64,000 nucleotides of DNA from Arenicola marina (taxonomy: Eukaryota > Annelida > Polychaeta > Arenicolidae), in the NCBI GenBank assembly GCA_964019135.1, contig OZ025261.1, positions 35,268,820-35,332,819 on the forward strand, in the 5' to 3' direction. Under the pieces are notes generated by a model, which worked only from the letters and a program-made list of their open reading frames with translations, was not told the DNA's origin and made no database searches. Below, in pieces: positions 26,101-41,100 of the stretch (position 1 is its first letter; every line of letters starts with the position of its first letter). Position numbers and translations under genes: made by a program.

Positions 26101-29100
26101 GAAGGGCAAAGAGTGGCAATGGGGGAAGGGAACGGTGGAGGGCAAAGAGTAAGGGTTGGGGAGATAAAGATGGAGTAACCGTGGCGGCAGGGAAAGGAAG
26201 GGCAAAGAGTGGCAATGGGGGAAGGGAACGGCGGAGGGCAAGGAGTAAGGGTTGGGGAGATAAAGATGGAGTAACCGTGGCGGCAGGGAAAGGAAGGGCA
26301 AAGAGTGGCCATGGGGGAAGGGAACGGCGGAGGGCAAAGAGTAAGGGTTGGGGAGGTAAAGATGGAGTAACCGTGGCGGCAGGGAAAGGAAGGGCAAAGA
26401 GTGGCAATGGGGGAAGGGAACGGCGGAGGGCAAAGAGTAAGGGTTGGGGAGGTAAAGATGGAGTAACCGTGGCGGCAGGGAAAGGAAGGGCAAAGAGTGG
26501 CAATGGGGGAAGGGAACGGTGGAGGGCAAAGAGTAAGGGTTGGGGAGGTAAAGATGGAGTAACCGTGGCGGCAGGGAAAGGAAGGGCAAAGAGTGGCAAT
26601 GGGGGAAGGGAACGGTGGAGGGCAAAGAGTAAGGGTTGGGGAGATAAAGATGGAGTAACCGTGGCGGCAGGGAAAGGAAGGGCAAAGAGTGGCAATGGGG
26701 GAAGGGAACGGCGGAGGGCAAAGAGTAAGGGTTGGGGAGATAAAGATGGAGTAACCGTGGCGGCAGGGAAAGGAAGGGCAAAGAGTGGCAATGGGGGAAG
26801 GGAACGGTGGAGGGCAAAGAGTAAGGGTTGGGGAGATAAAGATGGAGTAACCGTGGCGGCAGGGAAAGGAAGGGCAAAGAGTGGCAACGGGGGAAGGGAA
26901 CGGTGGAGGGCAAAGAGTAAGGGTTGGGGAGGTAAAGATGGAGTAACCGTGGCGGCAGGGAAAGGAAGGGCAAAGAGTGGCAATGGGGGAAGGGAACGGC
27001 GGAGGGCAAAGAGTAAGGGTTGGGGAGATAAAGATGGAGTAGCCGTGGCGGCAGGGAAAGGAAGGGCAAAGAGTGGCAATGGGGGAAGGGAACGGTGGAG
27101 GGCAAAGAGTAGGGGTTGGGGAGATAAAGATGGAGTAACCGTGGCGGCAGGGAAAGGAAGGGCAAAGAGTGGCAATGGGGGAAGGGAACGGTGGAGGGCA
27201 AAGAGTAAGGGTTGGGGAGATAAAGATGGGAGTAACCGTGGCGGCAGGGAAAGGAAGGGCAAAGAGTGGCCATGGGGGAAGGGAACGGTGGAGGGCAAAG
27301 AGTAAGGGTTGGGGAGATAAAGATGGAGTAACCGTGGCGGCAGGGAAAGGAAGGGCAAAGAGTGGCCATGGGGGAAGGGAACGGTGGAGGGCAAAGAGTA
27401 AGGGTTGGGGAGGTAAAGATGGAGTAACCGTGGCGGCAGGGAAAGGAAGGGCAAAGAGTGGCAATGGGGGAAGGGAACGGCGGAGGGCAAAGAGTAAGGG
27501 TTGGGGAGATAAAGATGGAGTAACCGTGGCGGCAGGGAAAGGAAGGGCAAAGAGTGGCCATGGGGGAAGGGAACGGTGGAGGGCAAAGAGTAAGGGTTGG
27601 GGAGATAAAGATGGAGTAACCGTGGCGGCAGGGAAAGGAAGGGCAAAGAGTGGCAATGGGGGAAGGGAACGGCGGAGGGCAAAGAGTAAGGGTTGGGGAG
27701 GTAAAGATGGAGTAACCGTGGCGGCAGGGAAAGGAAGGGCAAAGAGTGGCAATGGGGGAAGGGAACGGCGGAGGGCAAGGAGTAAGGGTTGGGGAGATAA
27801 AGATGGAGTAACCGTGGCGGCAGGGAAAGGAAGGGCAAAGAGTGGCAATGGGGGAAGGGAACGGCGGAGGGCAAAGAGTAAGGGTTGGGGAGGTAAAGAT
27901 GGAGTAACCGTGGCGGCAGGGAAAGGAAGGGCAAAGAGTGGCAATGGGGGAAGGGAACGGTGGAGGGCAAACAGTAAGGGTTGGGGAGATAAAGATGGAG
28001 TAACCGTGGCGGCAGGGAAAGGAAGGGCAAAGAGTGGCAATGGGGGAAGGGAACGGTGGAGGGCAAAGAGTAAGGGTTGGGGAGATAAAGATGGAGTAGC
28101 CGTGGCGGCAGGGAAAGGAAGGGCAAAGAGTGGCAATGGGGGAAGGGAACGGTGGAGGGCAAAGAGTAAGGGTTGGGGAGATAAAGATGGAGTAGCCGTG
28201 GCGGCAGGGAAAGGAAGGGCAAAGAGTAGCAATGGGGGAAGGGAACGGTGGAGGGCAAAGAGTAAGGGTTGGGGAGATAAAGATGGAGTAACCGTGGCGG
28301 CAGGGAAAGGAAGGGCAAAGAGTGGCAATGGGGGAAGGGAACGGTGGAGGGCAAAGAGTAAGGGTTGGGGAGATAAAGATGGAGTAGCCGTGGCGGCAGG
28401 GAAAGGAAGGGCAAAGAGTGGCAATGGGGGAAGGGAACGGTGGAGGGCAAAGAGTAAGGGTTGGGGAGATAAAGATGGAGTAGCCGTGGCGGCAGGGAAA
28501 GGAACGGCAAAGAGTGGCAATGGGGGAAGGGAACGGTGGAGGGCAAAGAGTAAGGGTTGGGGAGATAAAGATGGAGTAACCGTGGCGGCAGGGAAAGGAA
28601 GGGCAAAGAGTGGCAATGGGGGAAGGGAACGGCGGAGGGCAAAGAGTAAGGGTTGGGGAGATAAAGATGGAGTAACCGTGGCGGCAGGGAAAGGAAGGGC
28701 AAAGAGTGGCAATGGGGGAAGGGAACGGTGGAGGGCAAAGAGTAAGGGTTGGGGAGATAAAGATGGAGTAACCGTGGCGGCAGGGAAAGGAAGGGCAAAG
28801 AGTGGCAATGGGGGACGGGAACGGTGGAGGGCAAAGAGTAAGGGTTGGGGAGATAAAGATGGAGTAGCCGTGGCGGCAGGGAAAGGAAGGGCAAAGAGTG
28901 GCAATGGGGGAAGGGAACGGTGGAGGGCAAAGAGTAAGGGTTGGGGAGATAAAGATGGAGTAACCGTGGCGGCAGGGAAAGGAAGGGCAAAGAGTGGCAA
29001 TGGGGGAAGGGAACGGCGGAGGGCAAAGAGTAAGGGTTGGGGAGGTAAAGATGGAGTAACCGTGGCGGCAGGGAAAGGAAGGGCAAAGAGTGGCCATGGG

Positions 29101-32100
29101 GGAAGGGAACGGTGGAGGGCAAAGAGTAAGGGTTGGGGAGATAAAGATGGAGTAACCGTGGCGGCAGGGAAAGGAAGGGCAAAGAGTGGCAATGGGGGAA
29201 GGGAACGGTGGAGGGCAAAGAGTAAGGGTTGGGGAGATAAAGATGGAGTAACCGTGGCGGCAGGGAAAGGAAGGGCAAACAGTGGCAATGGGGGAAGGGA
29301 ACGGTGGAGGGCAAAGAGTAAGGGTTGGGGAGATAAAGATGGAGTAACCGTGGCGGCAGGGAAAGGAAGGGCAAAGAGTGGCAATGGGGGAAGGGAACGG
29401 CGGAGGGCAAAGAGTAAGGGTTGGGGAGATAAAGATGGAGTAACCGTGGCGGCAGGGAAAGGAAGGGCAAAGAGTGGCAATGGGGGAAGGGAACGGCGGA
29501 GGGCAAAGAGTAAGGGTTGGGGAGATAAAGATGGAGTAACCGTGGCGGCAGGGAAAGGAAGGGCAAACAGTGGCAATGGGGGAAGGGAACGGTGGAGGGC
29601 AAAGAGTAAGGGTTGGGGAGATAAAGATGGAGTAACCGTGGCGGCAGGGAAAGGAAGGGCAAACAGTGGCAATGGGGGAAGGGAACGGTGGAGGGCAAAG
29701 AGTAAGGGTTGGGGAGATAAAGATGGAGTAACCGTGGCGGCAGGGAAAGGAAGGGCAAAGAGTGGCCATGGGGGAAGGGAACGGTGGAGGGCAAAGAGTA
29801 GGGGTTGGGGAGGTAAAGATGGAGTAACCGTGGCGGCAGGGAAAGGAAGGGCAAAGAGTGGCAATGGGGGAAGGGAACGGTGGAGGGCAAAGAGTAAGGG
29901 TTGGGGAGATAAAGATGGAGTAACCGTGGCGGCAGGGAAAGGAAGGGCAAAGAGTGGCAATGGGGGAAGGGAACGGTGGAGGGCAAAGAGTAAGGGTTGG
30001 GGAGATAAAGATGGAGTAACCGTGGCGGCAGGGAAAGGAAGGGCAAAGAGTGGCAATGGGGGAAGGGAACGGTGGAGGGCAAAGAGTAAGGGTTGGGGAG
30101 GTAAAGCTGGAGTAACCGTGGCGGCAGGGAAAGGAAGGGCAAAGAGTGGCAATGGGGGAAGGGAATGGTGGAGGGCAAAGAGTAGGGGTTGGGGAGATAA
30201 AGATGGAGTAGCCGTGGCGGCAGGGAAAGGAAGGGCAAAGAGTGGCAATGGGGGAAGGGAACGGTGGAGGGCAAAGAGTAAGGGTTGGGGAGATAAAGAT
30301 GGAGTAACCGTGGCGGCAGGGAAAGGAAGGGCAAAGAGTGGCAATGGGGGAAGGGAACGGTGGAGGGCAAAGAGTAAGGGTTGGGGAGATAAAGATGGAG
30401 TAACCGTGGCGGCAGGGAAAGGAAGGGCAAAGAGTGGCAATGGGGGAAGGGAACGGCGGAGGGCAAAGAGTAAGGGTTGGGGAGATAAAGATGGAGTAAC
30501 CGTGGCGGCAGGGAAAGGAAGGGCAAAGAGTGGCAATGGGGGAAGGGAACGGTGGAGGGCAAAGAGTAGGGGTTGGGGAGATAAAGATGGAGTAACCGTG
30601 GCGGCAGGGAAAGGAAGGGCAAAGAGTGGCAATGGGGGAAGGGAACGGTGGAGGGCAAAGAGTAGGGGTTGGGGAGATAAAGATGGAGTAACCGTGGCGG
30701 CAGGGAAAGGAAGGGCAAAGAGTGGCAATGGGGGAAGGGAACGGCGGAGGGCAAAGAGTAAGGGTTGGGGAGATAAAGATGGAGTAACCGTGGCGGCAGG
30801 GAAAGGAAGGGCAAACAGTGGCAATGGGGGAAGGGAACGGCGGAGGGCAAAGAGTAAGGGTTGGGGAGATAAAGATGGAGTAACCGTGGCGGCAGGGAAA
30901 GGAAGGGCAAAGAGTGGCAATGGGGGAAGGGAACGGTGGAGGGCAAAGAGTAAGGGTTGGGGAGATAAAGATGGCGTAGCCGTGGCGGCAGGGAAAGGAA
31001 GGGCAAAGAGTGGCAATGGGGGAAGGGAACGGCGGAGGGCAAAGAGTAAGGGTTGGGGAGGTAAAGATGGAGTAACCGTGGCGGCAGGGAAAGGAAGGGC
31101 AAAGAGTGGCAATGGGGGAAGGGAACGGTGGAGGGCAAAGAGTAAGGGTTGGGGAGATAAAGATGGAGTAGCCGTGGCGGCAGGGAAAGGAAGGGCAAAG
31201 AGTGGCAATGGGGGAAGGGAACGGCGGAGGGCAAAGAGTAAGGGTTGGGGAGGTAAAGATGGAGTAACCGTGGCGGCAGGGAAAGGAAGGGCAAAGAGTG
31301 GCAATGGGGGAAGGGAACGGTGGAGGGCAAAGAGTAAGGGTTGGGGAGATAAAGATGGAGTAACCGTGGCGGCAGGGAAAGGAAGGGCAAAGAGTGGCAA
31401 TGGGGGAAGGGAACGGTGGAGGGCAAAGAGTAGGGGTTGGGGAGATAAAGATGGAGTAACCGTGGCGGCAGGGAAAGGAAGGGCAAAGAGTGGCAATGGG
31501 GGAAGGGAACGGTGGAGGGCAAAGAGTAGGGGTTGGGGAGATAAAGATGGAGTAACCGTGGCGGCAGGGAAAGGAAGGGCAAAGAGTGGCAATGGGGGAA
31601 GGGAACGGTGGAGGGCAAAGAGTAAGGGTTGGGGAGATAAAGATGGAGTAGCCGTGGCGGCAGGGAAAGGAAGGGCAAAGAGTGGCAATGGGGGAAGGGA
31701 ACGGTGGAGGGCAAAGAGTAAGGGTTGGGGAGATAAAGATGGAGTAACCGTGGCGGCAGGGAAAGGAAGGGCAAAGAGTGGCAATGGGGGAAGGGAACGG
31801 TGGAGGGCAAAGAGTAAGGGTTGGGGAGATAAAGATGGAGTAACCGTGGCGGCAGGGAAAGGAAGGGCAAAGAGTGGCAATGGGGGAAGGGAACGGTGGA
31901 GGGCAAAGAGTAAGGGTTGGGGAGATAAAGATGGAGTAACCGTGGCGGCAGGGAAAGGAAGGGCAAAGAGTGGCAATGGGGGAAGGGAACGGTGGAGGGC
32001 AAAGAGTAAGGGTTGGGGAGATAAAGATGGAGTAACCGTGGCGGCAGGGAAAGGAAGGGCAAAGAGTGGCAATGGGGGAAGGGAACGGCGGAGGGCAAAG

Positions 32101-35100
32101 AGTAAGGGTTGGGGAGATAAAGATGGAGTAACCGTGGCGGCAGGGAAAGGAAGGGCAAAGCCCAGCGACGGTGGAAGGTACGTGCGTGGTGTACACCAAA
32201 AACAATTTGTTGTATTCAAGATTATTATGAAAAGGGAACAAAGACGATAAGCCTAGCCACTTGCAGCAATCACAATACAACGTCTACAGATGTACATTAC
32301 TATATTAGATCTGTTTGTGTTACTGTGTTATTCACCGAAGCCAGACAATTGAAAGACTACCCAAGAGAGTGCTTGATCGATTCGACCTCTATCCGACCCC
32401 ATCAAAATTAATTGTCAGTTGCTTCTACGCGTGTTTATAATGCACCATAGGCTGGGTATACCAACATGTTGCACAGAGAGACACTACCACTACGATATGT
32501 ACATATATATACTTATTTACATAGTCCAGTTCGGCTCATGTTTCACTTCCTGGAGTGACGCAACATGGGGGCGTCACCGTGACGGATGTAAGGAGTGAGG
32601 CATGAGCCAGGACAGGAACAGACCACTCTCATAGGACCTGACCAAACGCCAGGCTATGGGCTGAAGACAACCACCGCGGAGACCGGGGCGTCACACCGTG
32701 GGGTTTTATTGACGTCGGGGGTGGGGGGGGGGGAGGGCGAGGGCCAGGGAGGGGGCAGAGTTGGGGACAATGTTCGGAAGAGCGAACTGCTGGCTTTTGG
32801 CCTATAGTAACATATATACAGATTATGATATTAATACAATTAACTTAATTATGAAGGCAGCTTTGTGAAAACCGATCACGGAGATTTGTTGCTTGGTAGA
32901 TGAAGCTTCCCAGTTCTGCTAGCTTAACAGGATTATCTGTTTAAAGTATATTTATTATTATATTTATACCATTCTGTATACAGTAGGTTACGACGTACTG
33001 ACTGCTGATCGCTCGACACCCGATTTGGTCTCACGTGTTAGAACGGGACAGTGAAGGAATTGTGGGCCGATTAGAGGGGAGGGGTATGGTGTGTGTGTGG
33101 GGGGGGGGGGGGGGAGGGGGGTGTGGAGTGTTAGCATTCCGACAACGTGGCGACTAGCTGTATTGGATGCAGGGTGCAAGCTCCAGAGCAATAAGCCGTG
33201 AAGTGACTTTTGTTCGCATTATGCGGGATCGTGGATAACCTGACGAGCGCGACCCCCCCACCCCCCACCCCCCCAACCCCTTACCCTCCCATCTACCACA
33301 TTCAACCTCATAAGTTCACAGAGGCATCGGGTATCAGAACGGGGTAATAAAACGCCGGTCGGCGATACGTTCACCCCCCGATGTCGATTACATCCTGTAT
33401 GGGGTGAGTCATCGTTAGTGAGAGCGGGGGAAAGGGCAGAGGGGGGGGGGGGGTGAACGATCCATGACGGCCGGACCTCAGGGCAACAAACAAGGGGGGG
33501 GGGGGGAGGCACTCGCACGGAGCGACCCACCAAACAAGTAAAAACACTATTATTGCACCCGCGTGAAAGGCGGTCACTAAATTGGACTCCGGACTGATAC
33601 CACGCCCCCCTCCCCCCACTGGTAACAGCACGACGTTGCCATGACAGCCAGTGCCCCGGGGTGGGGTGGAGAGTGGGAGGTGGCTACGAGACTTGTATGA
33701 CGACGACAGATTTTCAGATTACATCCAGGAAGCCGTAGCCAAATTATTAAACCGCTCAGAGGTGAATGCGGCGGTGGGCTGGGTAGGGGTGGGGCAGGGA
33801 GGGGGCAGCTAATATCAGATAGACACGGATTTGTTCAATGAAACACGCAGCGCTAACGGTTCATAATCCCAGATCCCTCCAGTCGGAAAAAAACATGGGA
33901 CCATAAATAGATCAACAGCGACGGGGGAGGGGAGGGGGGGGGGTGGGTGAAGTGGGGCTAGTAAGGTCCTAAGGGGTGGCGGTGGCAAGGATTGGGGGCA
34001 AATCTACATTACCCATGATCTGAATGGCGCTTGGCTTTTGTACATAACACGGGTTGGGAGGTTTACGGTATGGGCGGCCCCGGTGACAGCGAGTCTGACA
34101 GCATGAAGCATTGGTTAACAAACCCCCGCGACAAGGCCGACAGTTAATGTAGGGGACCATTGAGTTATGATCGCCGGCACTGATAGCATGTCACTCTGCT
34201 TGATGGATGGAGTGATGGAGGGATACAGGTTTTAGGCCACATGTTTGCTCCGATATTACCTCAACTGGCTCAAGCGGACCAAGAAATCCCCGGGGACATG
34301 GAAGGAATGGCCCTTTGTTGTTGCACGATCTATGGATGCAGTGGTACATCATGGGTTGTCCTAGCAACAATTATGGGGCGTGGGTTGTCCTAGCAACATT
34401 GGATGAAGCGTGGGTTATCTTAGCAACAATGATGGAACGTGGGTTATCTTAGCAACACTGGATGGAGCGCGGGTTGTCCTGTCCCAGCAACACTGGATGG
34501 AGCGTGGGTTATCCCAAGCAACACGGACAGAGCGTTTGATTTGGAAGCAGGATCGCTTCTGGGTGGACGGACTGTTATCTACCAACTCGGCCACCGGGAG
34601 GAATAGCGATCACCACGATCACAGCGCTGACTCACGTCACCGATACAAAACAGGGGGGGGGAGGGGGAGAAGGTTGCTTCTGGAGGCGCTTCAGACTTTA
34701 ATTACTTCGGCTATCGGCTTGGCATCGCCTCCCAATCGGTTTTTTCTTTAAATCTCACAATGGCAAACTGAATCTACGTCAGGGTAAATAGAGAGCACTA
34801 AAATAACAACAGGGACAGTCTGTAAATACGGAATCAGGAGCGGCCCATCATCCACATCACTCCGTCCGGACACCCATGTCAGATCCTGAAGTTACAGCCT
34901 CCCATTCCCCTCCTCACCACACCCCGACCCTACTCCCAACTGGCCTCCCTGCTCCCCCCCCCCCTAGTCTCCCCACCCGCACCTCCACCCCACTCTCCCT
35001 CTCCTGTCCATCCTCTCACATCCCTCCCCTCCCCACGCTACTAGTTCGGCCCACCCTTCTCTACTGTACTCATATCACTCGCTCCAGTATCTTCCTTAAC

Positions 35101-38100
35101 CCCCCCCCCCCCCCACCCACCCACCCTCCCCTTACTCCCTATCCTAATCCCGGGGCCCTCCATGGACCCACTGGTGTCGAGGTCAAACAACGTCATACAC
35201 TCTCGAGGCTCCCATACACTCGAGGCACCTAGACGTCAACTGGAGTAAGCACACCAGAGACAGGGGAAGCCAAGCGGAGACAGGGGAAGGCAAGCGGAGA
35301 CAGGGGGAAGGAAATAAAGATCAATAGAGCTGGGACATATTTCATCAAATTGTTCATAATTCTCTGAGGTTCCTTGACCTAATTTGGCTCATGTGTGCCG
35401 AATACAGACGTAAAACAACAGTGTACAAATGTCACTGTACACAGTGTACGTGTCACTGCACAGTGTACGAGTGTCATTGTACACAGTGTACGAGTGTCAC
35501 TACACAGCGTACGAGTGTCACTACACAGTGTACGAGTGTCACTACACAGTGTACGAGTGTCACTGCACAGTGTACGAGTGTCACTGCACAGTGTACGAGT
35601 GTCATTGTACAGTGTACGAGTGTCACTGCACAGTGTACGAGTGTCACTACACAGTGTACGAGTGTCACTACACAGTGTACGAGTATCACTACACAGTGTA
35701 CGAGTGTCACTACACAGTGTACGAGTGTCACTACTATGTCACTACACATTGTAAGAGTGTCACAATACAGTGTACGAGTGTCATTACAATGTTACTACAC
35801 AGTGTACGAGTGTCACTGCACAGTGTACGAGTGTCATTGTACATAGTGTACGAGTGTCACTACACAGAGTACGCGTGTCACTACACAGTGTACGAGTGTC
35901 ACTGCACAGTGTACGAGTGTCACTGCACAGTGTACGAATGTCATTGTACACAGTGTACGAGTGTCACTGCACAGTGTACGAGTGTCACTACACAGTGTAC
36001 GAGTGCCACTACACAGTGTACGAGTGTCACTACACAGTGTACGAGTGTCACTACAGTGTCACTACACAGTGTACGAGTGTCACTACTATGTCACTACACA
36101 GTGTATGAGTGTCACTATACAGTGTACGAGTGTCATTGTACACAGTGTACGAGTGTCACTACACAGTGTACGAGTGTCACTACACAGTGTACGAGTGTCA
36201 CTACACAGTGTACGAGTGTCACTGCACAGTGTACGAATGTCATTGTACACAGTGTACGAGTGTCACTGCACAGTGTACGAGTGTCACTACACTGTGTACG
36301 AGTGTCACCACATAGTGTACGAGTGTCACTACACAGTGTACGAGTGTCACTACACAGTGTACGAGTGTCACTACACAGTGTACGAGTGTCACTACTATGT
36401 CACTACACAGTGTACGAGTGTCACTACTATGTCACTACACAGTGTATGAGTGTCACTATACAGTGTACGAGTGTCACTACAATGTCACTACACAGTGTAC
36501 GAGTGTCAGTACTATGTCACTACACAGTGTATGAGTGTCACTATACAGTGTACGAGTGTCACTACAATGTCACTAAACAGTGTACGAGTGTCACTACTAT
36601 GTCACTACACAGTGTATGAGTGTCACTACACAGTGTACGAGTGTCATTGTACATAGTGTACGAGTGTCACTGCACAGTGTAAGAGTGTCATTACACAGTG
36701 TACGAGTGTCACTATACAGTGTACGAGTGTCACTGCACAGTGTACGAGTGTCACTGCATAGTGTACGAGTGTCACTGCACAGTGTACGAGTGTCACTACA
36801 CAGTGTACGGGTGTCATTGTACACAGTGTACGAGTGTCACTACACAGTGTACGAGTGTCACTGCATAGTGTACGAGTGTCACTGCACAGTGTACGAGTGT
36901 CACTGCACAGTGTACGAGTGTCACTGCACACGTGGAGAAGGAATGCCAGCGATGTATTTATACCAGGTGCTTTCAATGGGAAGGAAACAAAGGTAGAAAC
37001 GCACTAATTAGACGTTAATGGTGACCAACCTTCTCGCAACTGCTGATGCAAGAAGTACTGTTCCTCTAACTCCTCAATCTACAAAGAAAGACAACATTTT
37101 AAACATAGCCACAAGACTTTAGCACACGCAGCCATATTCAGAAAAACAACCAGCAATGTCACATGATCTATAGTCATATATTCGAAGCGTACAGATATCT
37201 GACAGTGGTAACCATGACTACTTTCTACTACTAGTTGTGACTACTACCACTGACCTTTGTGAGGTGAAATTCTAGTCGTTTTTGGTATCTCTCTGCAGCT
37301 TTAACCTGCTAAAAGTAAAGAGAGGCACCAATTACAGTCGATCGTTGGTTGTGTTTTTGGGAGGGGGGCGGGAGCGTGGTCATGTAATCTATGATGTAAT
37401 TATGTGGTCCGCACTCTAACAAGCATTCGGACATCGGGGAATAACTTCCACAACGAAGACGCCTGTAGTTTTCATATGGCTACCACAGTAAGTAAGTAAG
37501 TAAGTTTACTGGCTACCACAGACTAAGCCATATACATTCATGGCATGTTATTAACTTTATGTCTTTAGAAAAGCTATAATGTTCTTCAAACAGTAATTGC
37601 ATCATCCACTGAACAGAAGACGTCTGTCATTACCTTCTTGAAAGTCACCATTAACAGTCTTACATATAGATATGTCATTTTACTTAATGGTAAGCTCCCA
37701 CTTCATAAGTTTCTGAGCGATTAATTACTTAGTGAATTTCTTAGTTCGCGAGGTAATACATAGGCAATTATGGCCACGGCAAGGTTTGCGCCATATCTGT
37801 ACTTCCTACATATTTCGGCATATAAATATAAACATGCAGAACATTTTGCATGAGCAGGGAATTTATACGCGTTGGTTAGGCATAGAACAAATCATTACAT
37901 TAAAATATATTGCAATAAGCATAATACGACATGCACTACTTGAATATTATTAGTCATAACAGAAGAAGAGGTGTTAGGTTTACCATAAAGTTAATGTCAG
38001 GGTCAGAGGGTATGGCAAAATTCAGGTAAAATACCATCGAACATAAACCAAGAACGTAATAAATAATACTGGTTATGGTAAAGGTTTAAACTTCAACGTT

Positions 38101-41100
38101 CAGGCAACAATGGTTCATGCGTGTCGAATAAAAAGGGATCGAGACACAATGAATTTACATGGGAAATAGGCCTAACAACACCCCACGTGACAACTGATGT
38201 ATGCGTTACCTTTTCTATATCAAGGATTCTGGCCTAGAAAGGTCAAAGTTCAAAGAAAAACAACAAAGGTGGTAAATCTTTATAGAAATCTCTACAGTAT
38301 TTTTGAGTACACGGAATTATGTTTAGAGATTAATAAACACAAATGAGCATACCTATGCGCCCCGTATATATAACCATGGTCCACCTAGACTTTCTAGTGA
38401 AGACCTCGCTTATTGTACCGAATGCTAGTCCTGAGTAATACGTGACCCATAATGACGCTTTAGTTCCAGGTAACATATTAGGAGGGCAATCATCACTCTA
38501 CACAGTTTACACCTAACTTAGCCAATCCATGACGCAAAATACATTTCTGCTTTAGTAACGGGCGAATTTACTGCGACTCTAGCAGGGGCCAGTTTTGTAT
38601 GCGTGACAATATTCATTTTTTGCTTTGTTCCGAGTCGCCGGAAATTGCCCCTGTCCGTGTGGCTATCAGTGGGGATCGGCCTGAGGCGCACTAGCACACG
38701 GCAGCCAGCATGAGAGAGGACGCCAGAGACCCGCGGGAGGCTGGGGCCTGAGCCACAGTCCGCAGCGGTCGGTTCGGGCTGGTCCGGGCCGCCTTGTCAG
38801 GGAGTGCCCCCCAGGCTTGACGTATCACCTGGCTACCTGGCCTGCCTCCTAATCACCATACCTGTCTGCCCAGGACCATTTGTAAATGGCGTGTCGGGGG
38901 GTCAGATCAAAAGGAACCTACCTCCCTCCCCCCTCAACGGGTGTTACTGCCAGGCTTAAACGGCTCAGCCCGAGTACAAACTACTCCCCACCCCTTGGGT
39001 TTATGCAGACCATTGAAATGGGTTCGACGAACGAAGATGATTATTTGCCCTATAATATATATATAATCACCCATTGACTAATCGGGAGGTGAGCTGCCAG
39101 AGAATACCTCCCGCGGGCCTATTATCAGGCCTATTATCATAAATCAATACTTGTCCTCATTTCATATTTTTATCTTATTTGTAGGACCACCATGATGACG
39201 GTGAGAATGTCCGCCCATCATTCCACGGCAGTAACGACCACTCCCCACTCCACGACGCCGCCGCACCTGGGCAGTCGCTACTTACACGGGTGCGGATCAA
39301 CACTGTATTACACTTCCGTCATTGAATGAAGCCGACATGGTTTCACTTATTTCATTACAGAAGGCGGGGCGGGCACGAACTAACGGTCCCGTGACGTCAC
39401 CGATAATCAAATTTGGGCCCGTTGCCAACGGCGACGTTAACGCAGTTCCCAGGCAACGTCCAGGTGAAGCGCGCGCCACGACGGAAATCGACATCCTCCC
39501 CCATATATGGCAACAACAATGAGACGACCTCGCTCGCGTCCCATTGAAAGCGGCAACACAGAATGTGTCACGTGGTCACGTGTGTAGGTTTCCGCCGAGG
39601 ACGGCGCCGCCGTTGGGCAGCTGACCAAGCCTTATTAAGAGGCAAGGTCATCAGCTTGTTGATGTTCATGCAAATCACATACATGTTATGTCCGGGGCCC
39701 CGGTAAACATGGTGGGGGATGGGGGGCGGGGGAGGGGGGCGTTTAGGTACAGAGCCCTACTGTGAACATGGTGGAGAGAGGGAGGGGGGGGGGAGGCGTT
39801 TAGGTACAGAGCCTCACTGTTAACATGGTGGGGAGGGGGGGGGGGGCGGTTAGGTACAAAGCCCCACTGCGAGCATAGTGGGGGAGGGAAGGGGGGGGGG
39901 GGGGCGTTTAGGTACAGAGACCCACTGCGTGTAGCAGACGGCCGACCCGTCGGACCGCCGACCTACCGACTGGCGGGGAAAACATGACACGAGGTTAGTC
40001 GCGTAGTAATAGATGACCTGTGGTCACTTGGTCCGTGATATTATGCAAAGGCTTTACTCTCTGGCCTTCACAGTCGAAATGCTATCCATGGATGCGGCAG
40101 TACAGCCGAGTTATGACCATGCCAAATGTTTTGTAGCGCCATCAAGACTATACACGCAGTCACTTTTTATCATAAAAATTGAAATGATTTGCATTCTTTT
40201 TTCTACACTAACAAATACATTCACATACATGTTATCTTCCCTGTATTACCCTAATTTAAATTAATATCGTTACACGCCTAATACATTATACACGTATTGA
40301 TACAAGTTTGCTATTGAGTTTAGTTGTATGAATTAATCTGTAACGCTCGGCTGACACGGCTCTGTCATCGGTCGAAGTGGATACATCTGTGAGATAGAAA
40401 CCCTCTTCATACAGTATATCCCATGTTAAACACTAAACTAAGCTCTAAACCAGACGGTCCAGCAATGCTGTCAAACTGACACCAAACAGCCATGATCCGA
40501 ACATCTAACAAAACCGTCCACTCATCCCCCTCCACCCCACCTCCCCCCTCACCATGCCCACCCGCCCGGCCTAGTTGTACCATCCGGCCGCATTGATTTC
40601 CGTCAAGGCAGTAAATAAGACCGATGAGAATTGATAGAGAGGCTGGCTGGGAGCCGGGTGATGAGGAGGGGATGGGGGCGGGGTAGGTCAACAGACAACT
40701 CCCTACAACCGCAGGGCAATCAAGGTTCGTCCGGTCAAATGTCAGACTCGTCAGCGAGCAAGGCCGCCGCTATACGCAGCGATGTATATTTCATTGAAAT
40801 AAACGATGATGTCGCGGAGTGCGCGTCACGTGGGCTCACCGGATGGGGTACGTACGTTCGCATTCCGACACACGCTCACGCAAGCGCGCTCAACGATTAC
40901 CCCTCGACTGAGTAGCGACAGCTAGCGGTCGACAGAGACACATCCTGTACTCTCGACCTATTCGGAGACATAGTCCAGGCAATGAATATTTAACTACGCG
41001 AAGTTCGACGCGTTTTGTCGACGGCGGAACCTACCCTGGCTGACCGTATAGTACACTATAGCAATGTTTAAAATTGATTCTTTTTACATCAGGTTTCGCG

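Noticed and set aside
20333-32280. Three overlapping minus-strand open frames of about 3,940 codons, and plus frames up to 1,693 codons
   Set aside because: They are all one 96-bp tandem repeat. The unit length is a multiple of three and its plus strand lacks TTA, CTA and TCA, so every minus frame is open by composition. The frames change register with the two indels without any sign of selection.
35391-36996. 396-codon and related Cys/His/Tyr-rich frames
   Set aside because: Product of the 21-bp minisatellite, open in several frames at once.
37625-37675. Donor-like AAGAAG|GTAATG on the minus strand, possible extra RIPOR exon
   Set aside because: Flanking exons join in phase 0 and align without gap to the vertebrate protein; no acceptor with coding match is upstream.
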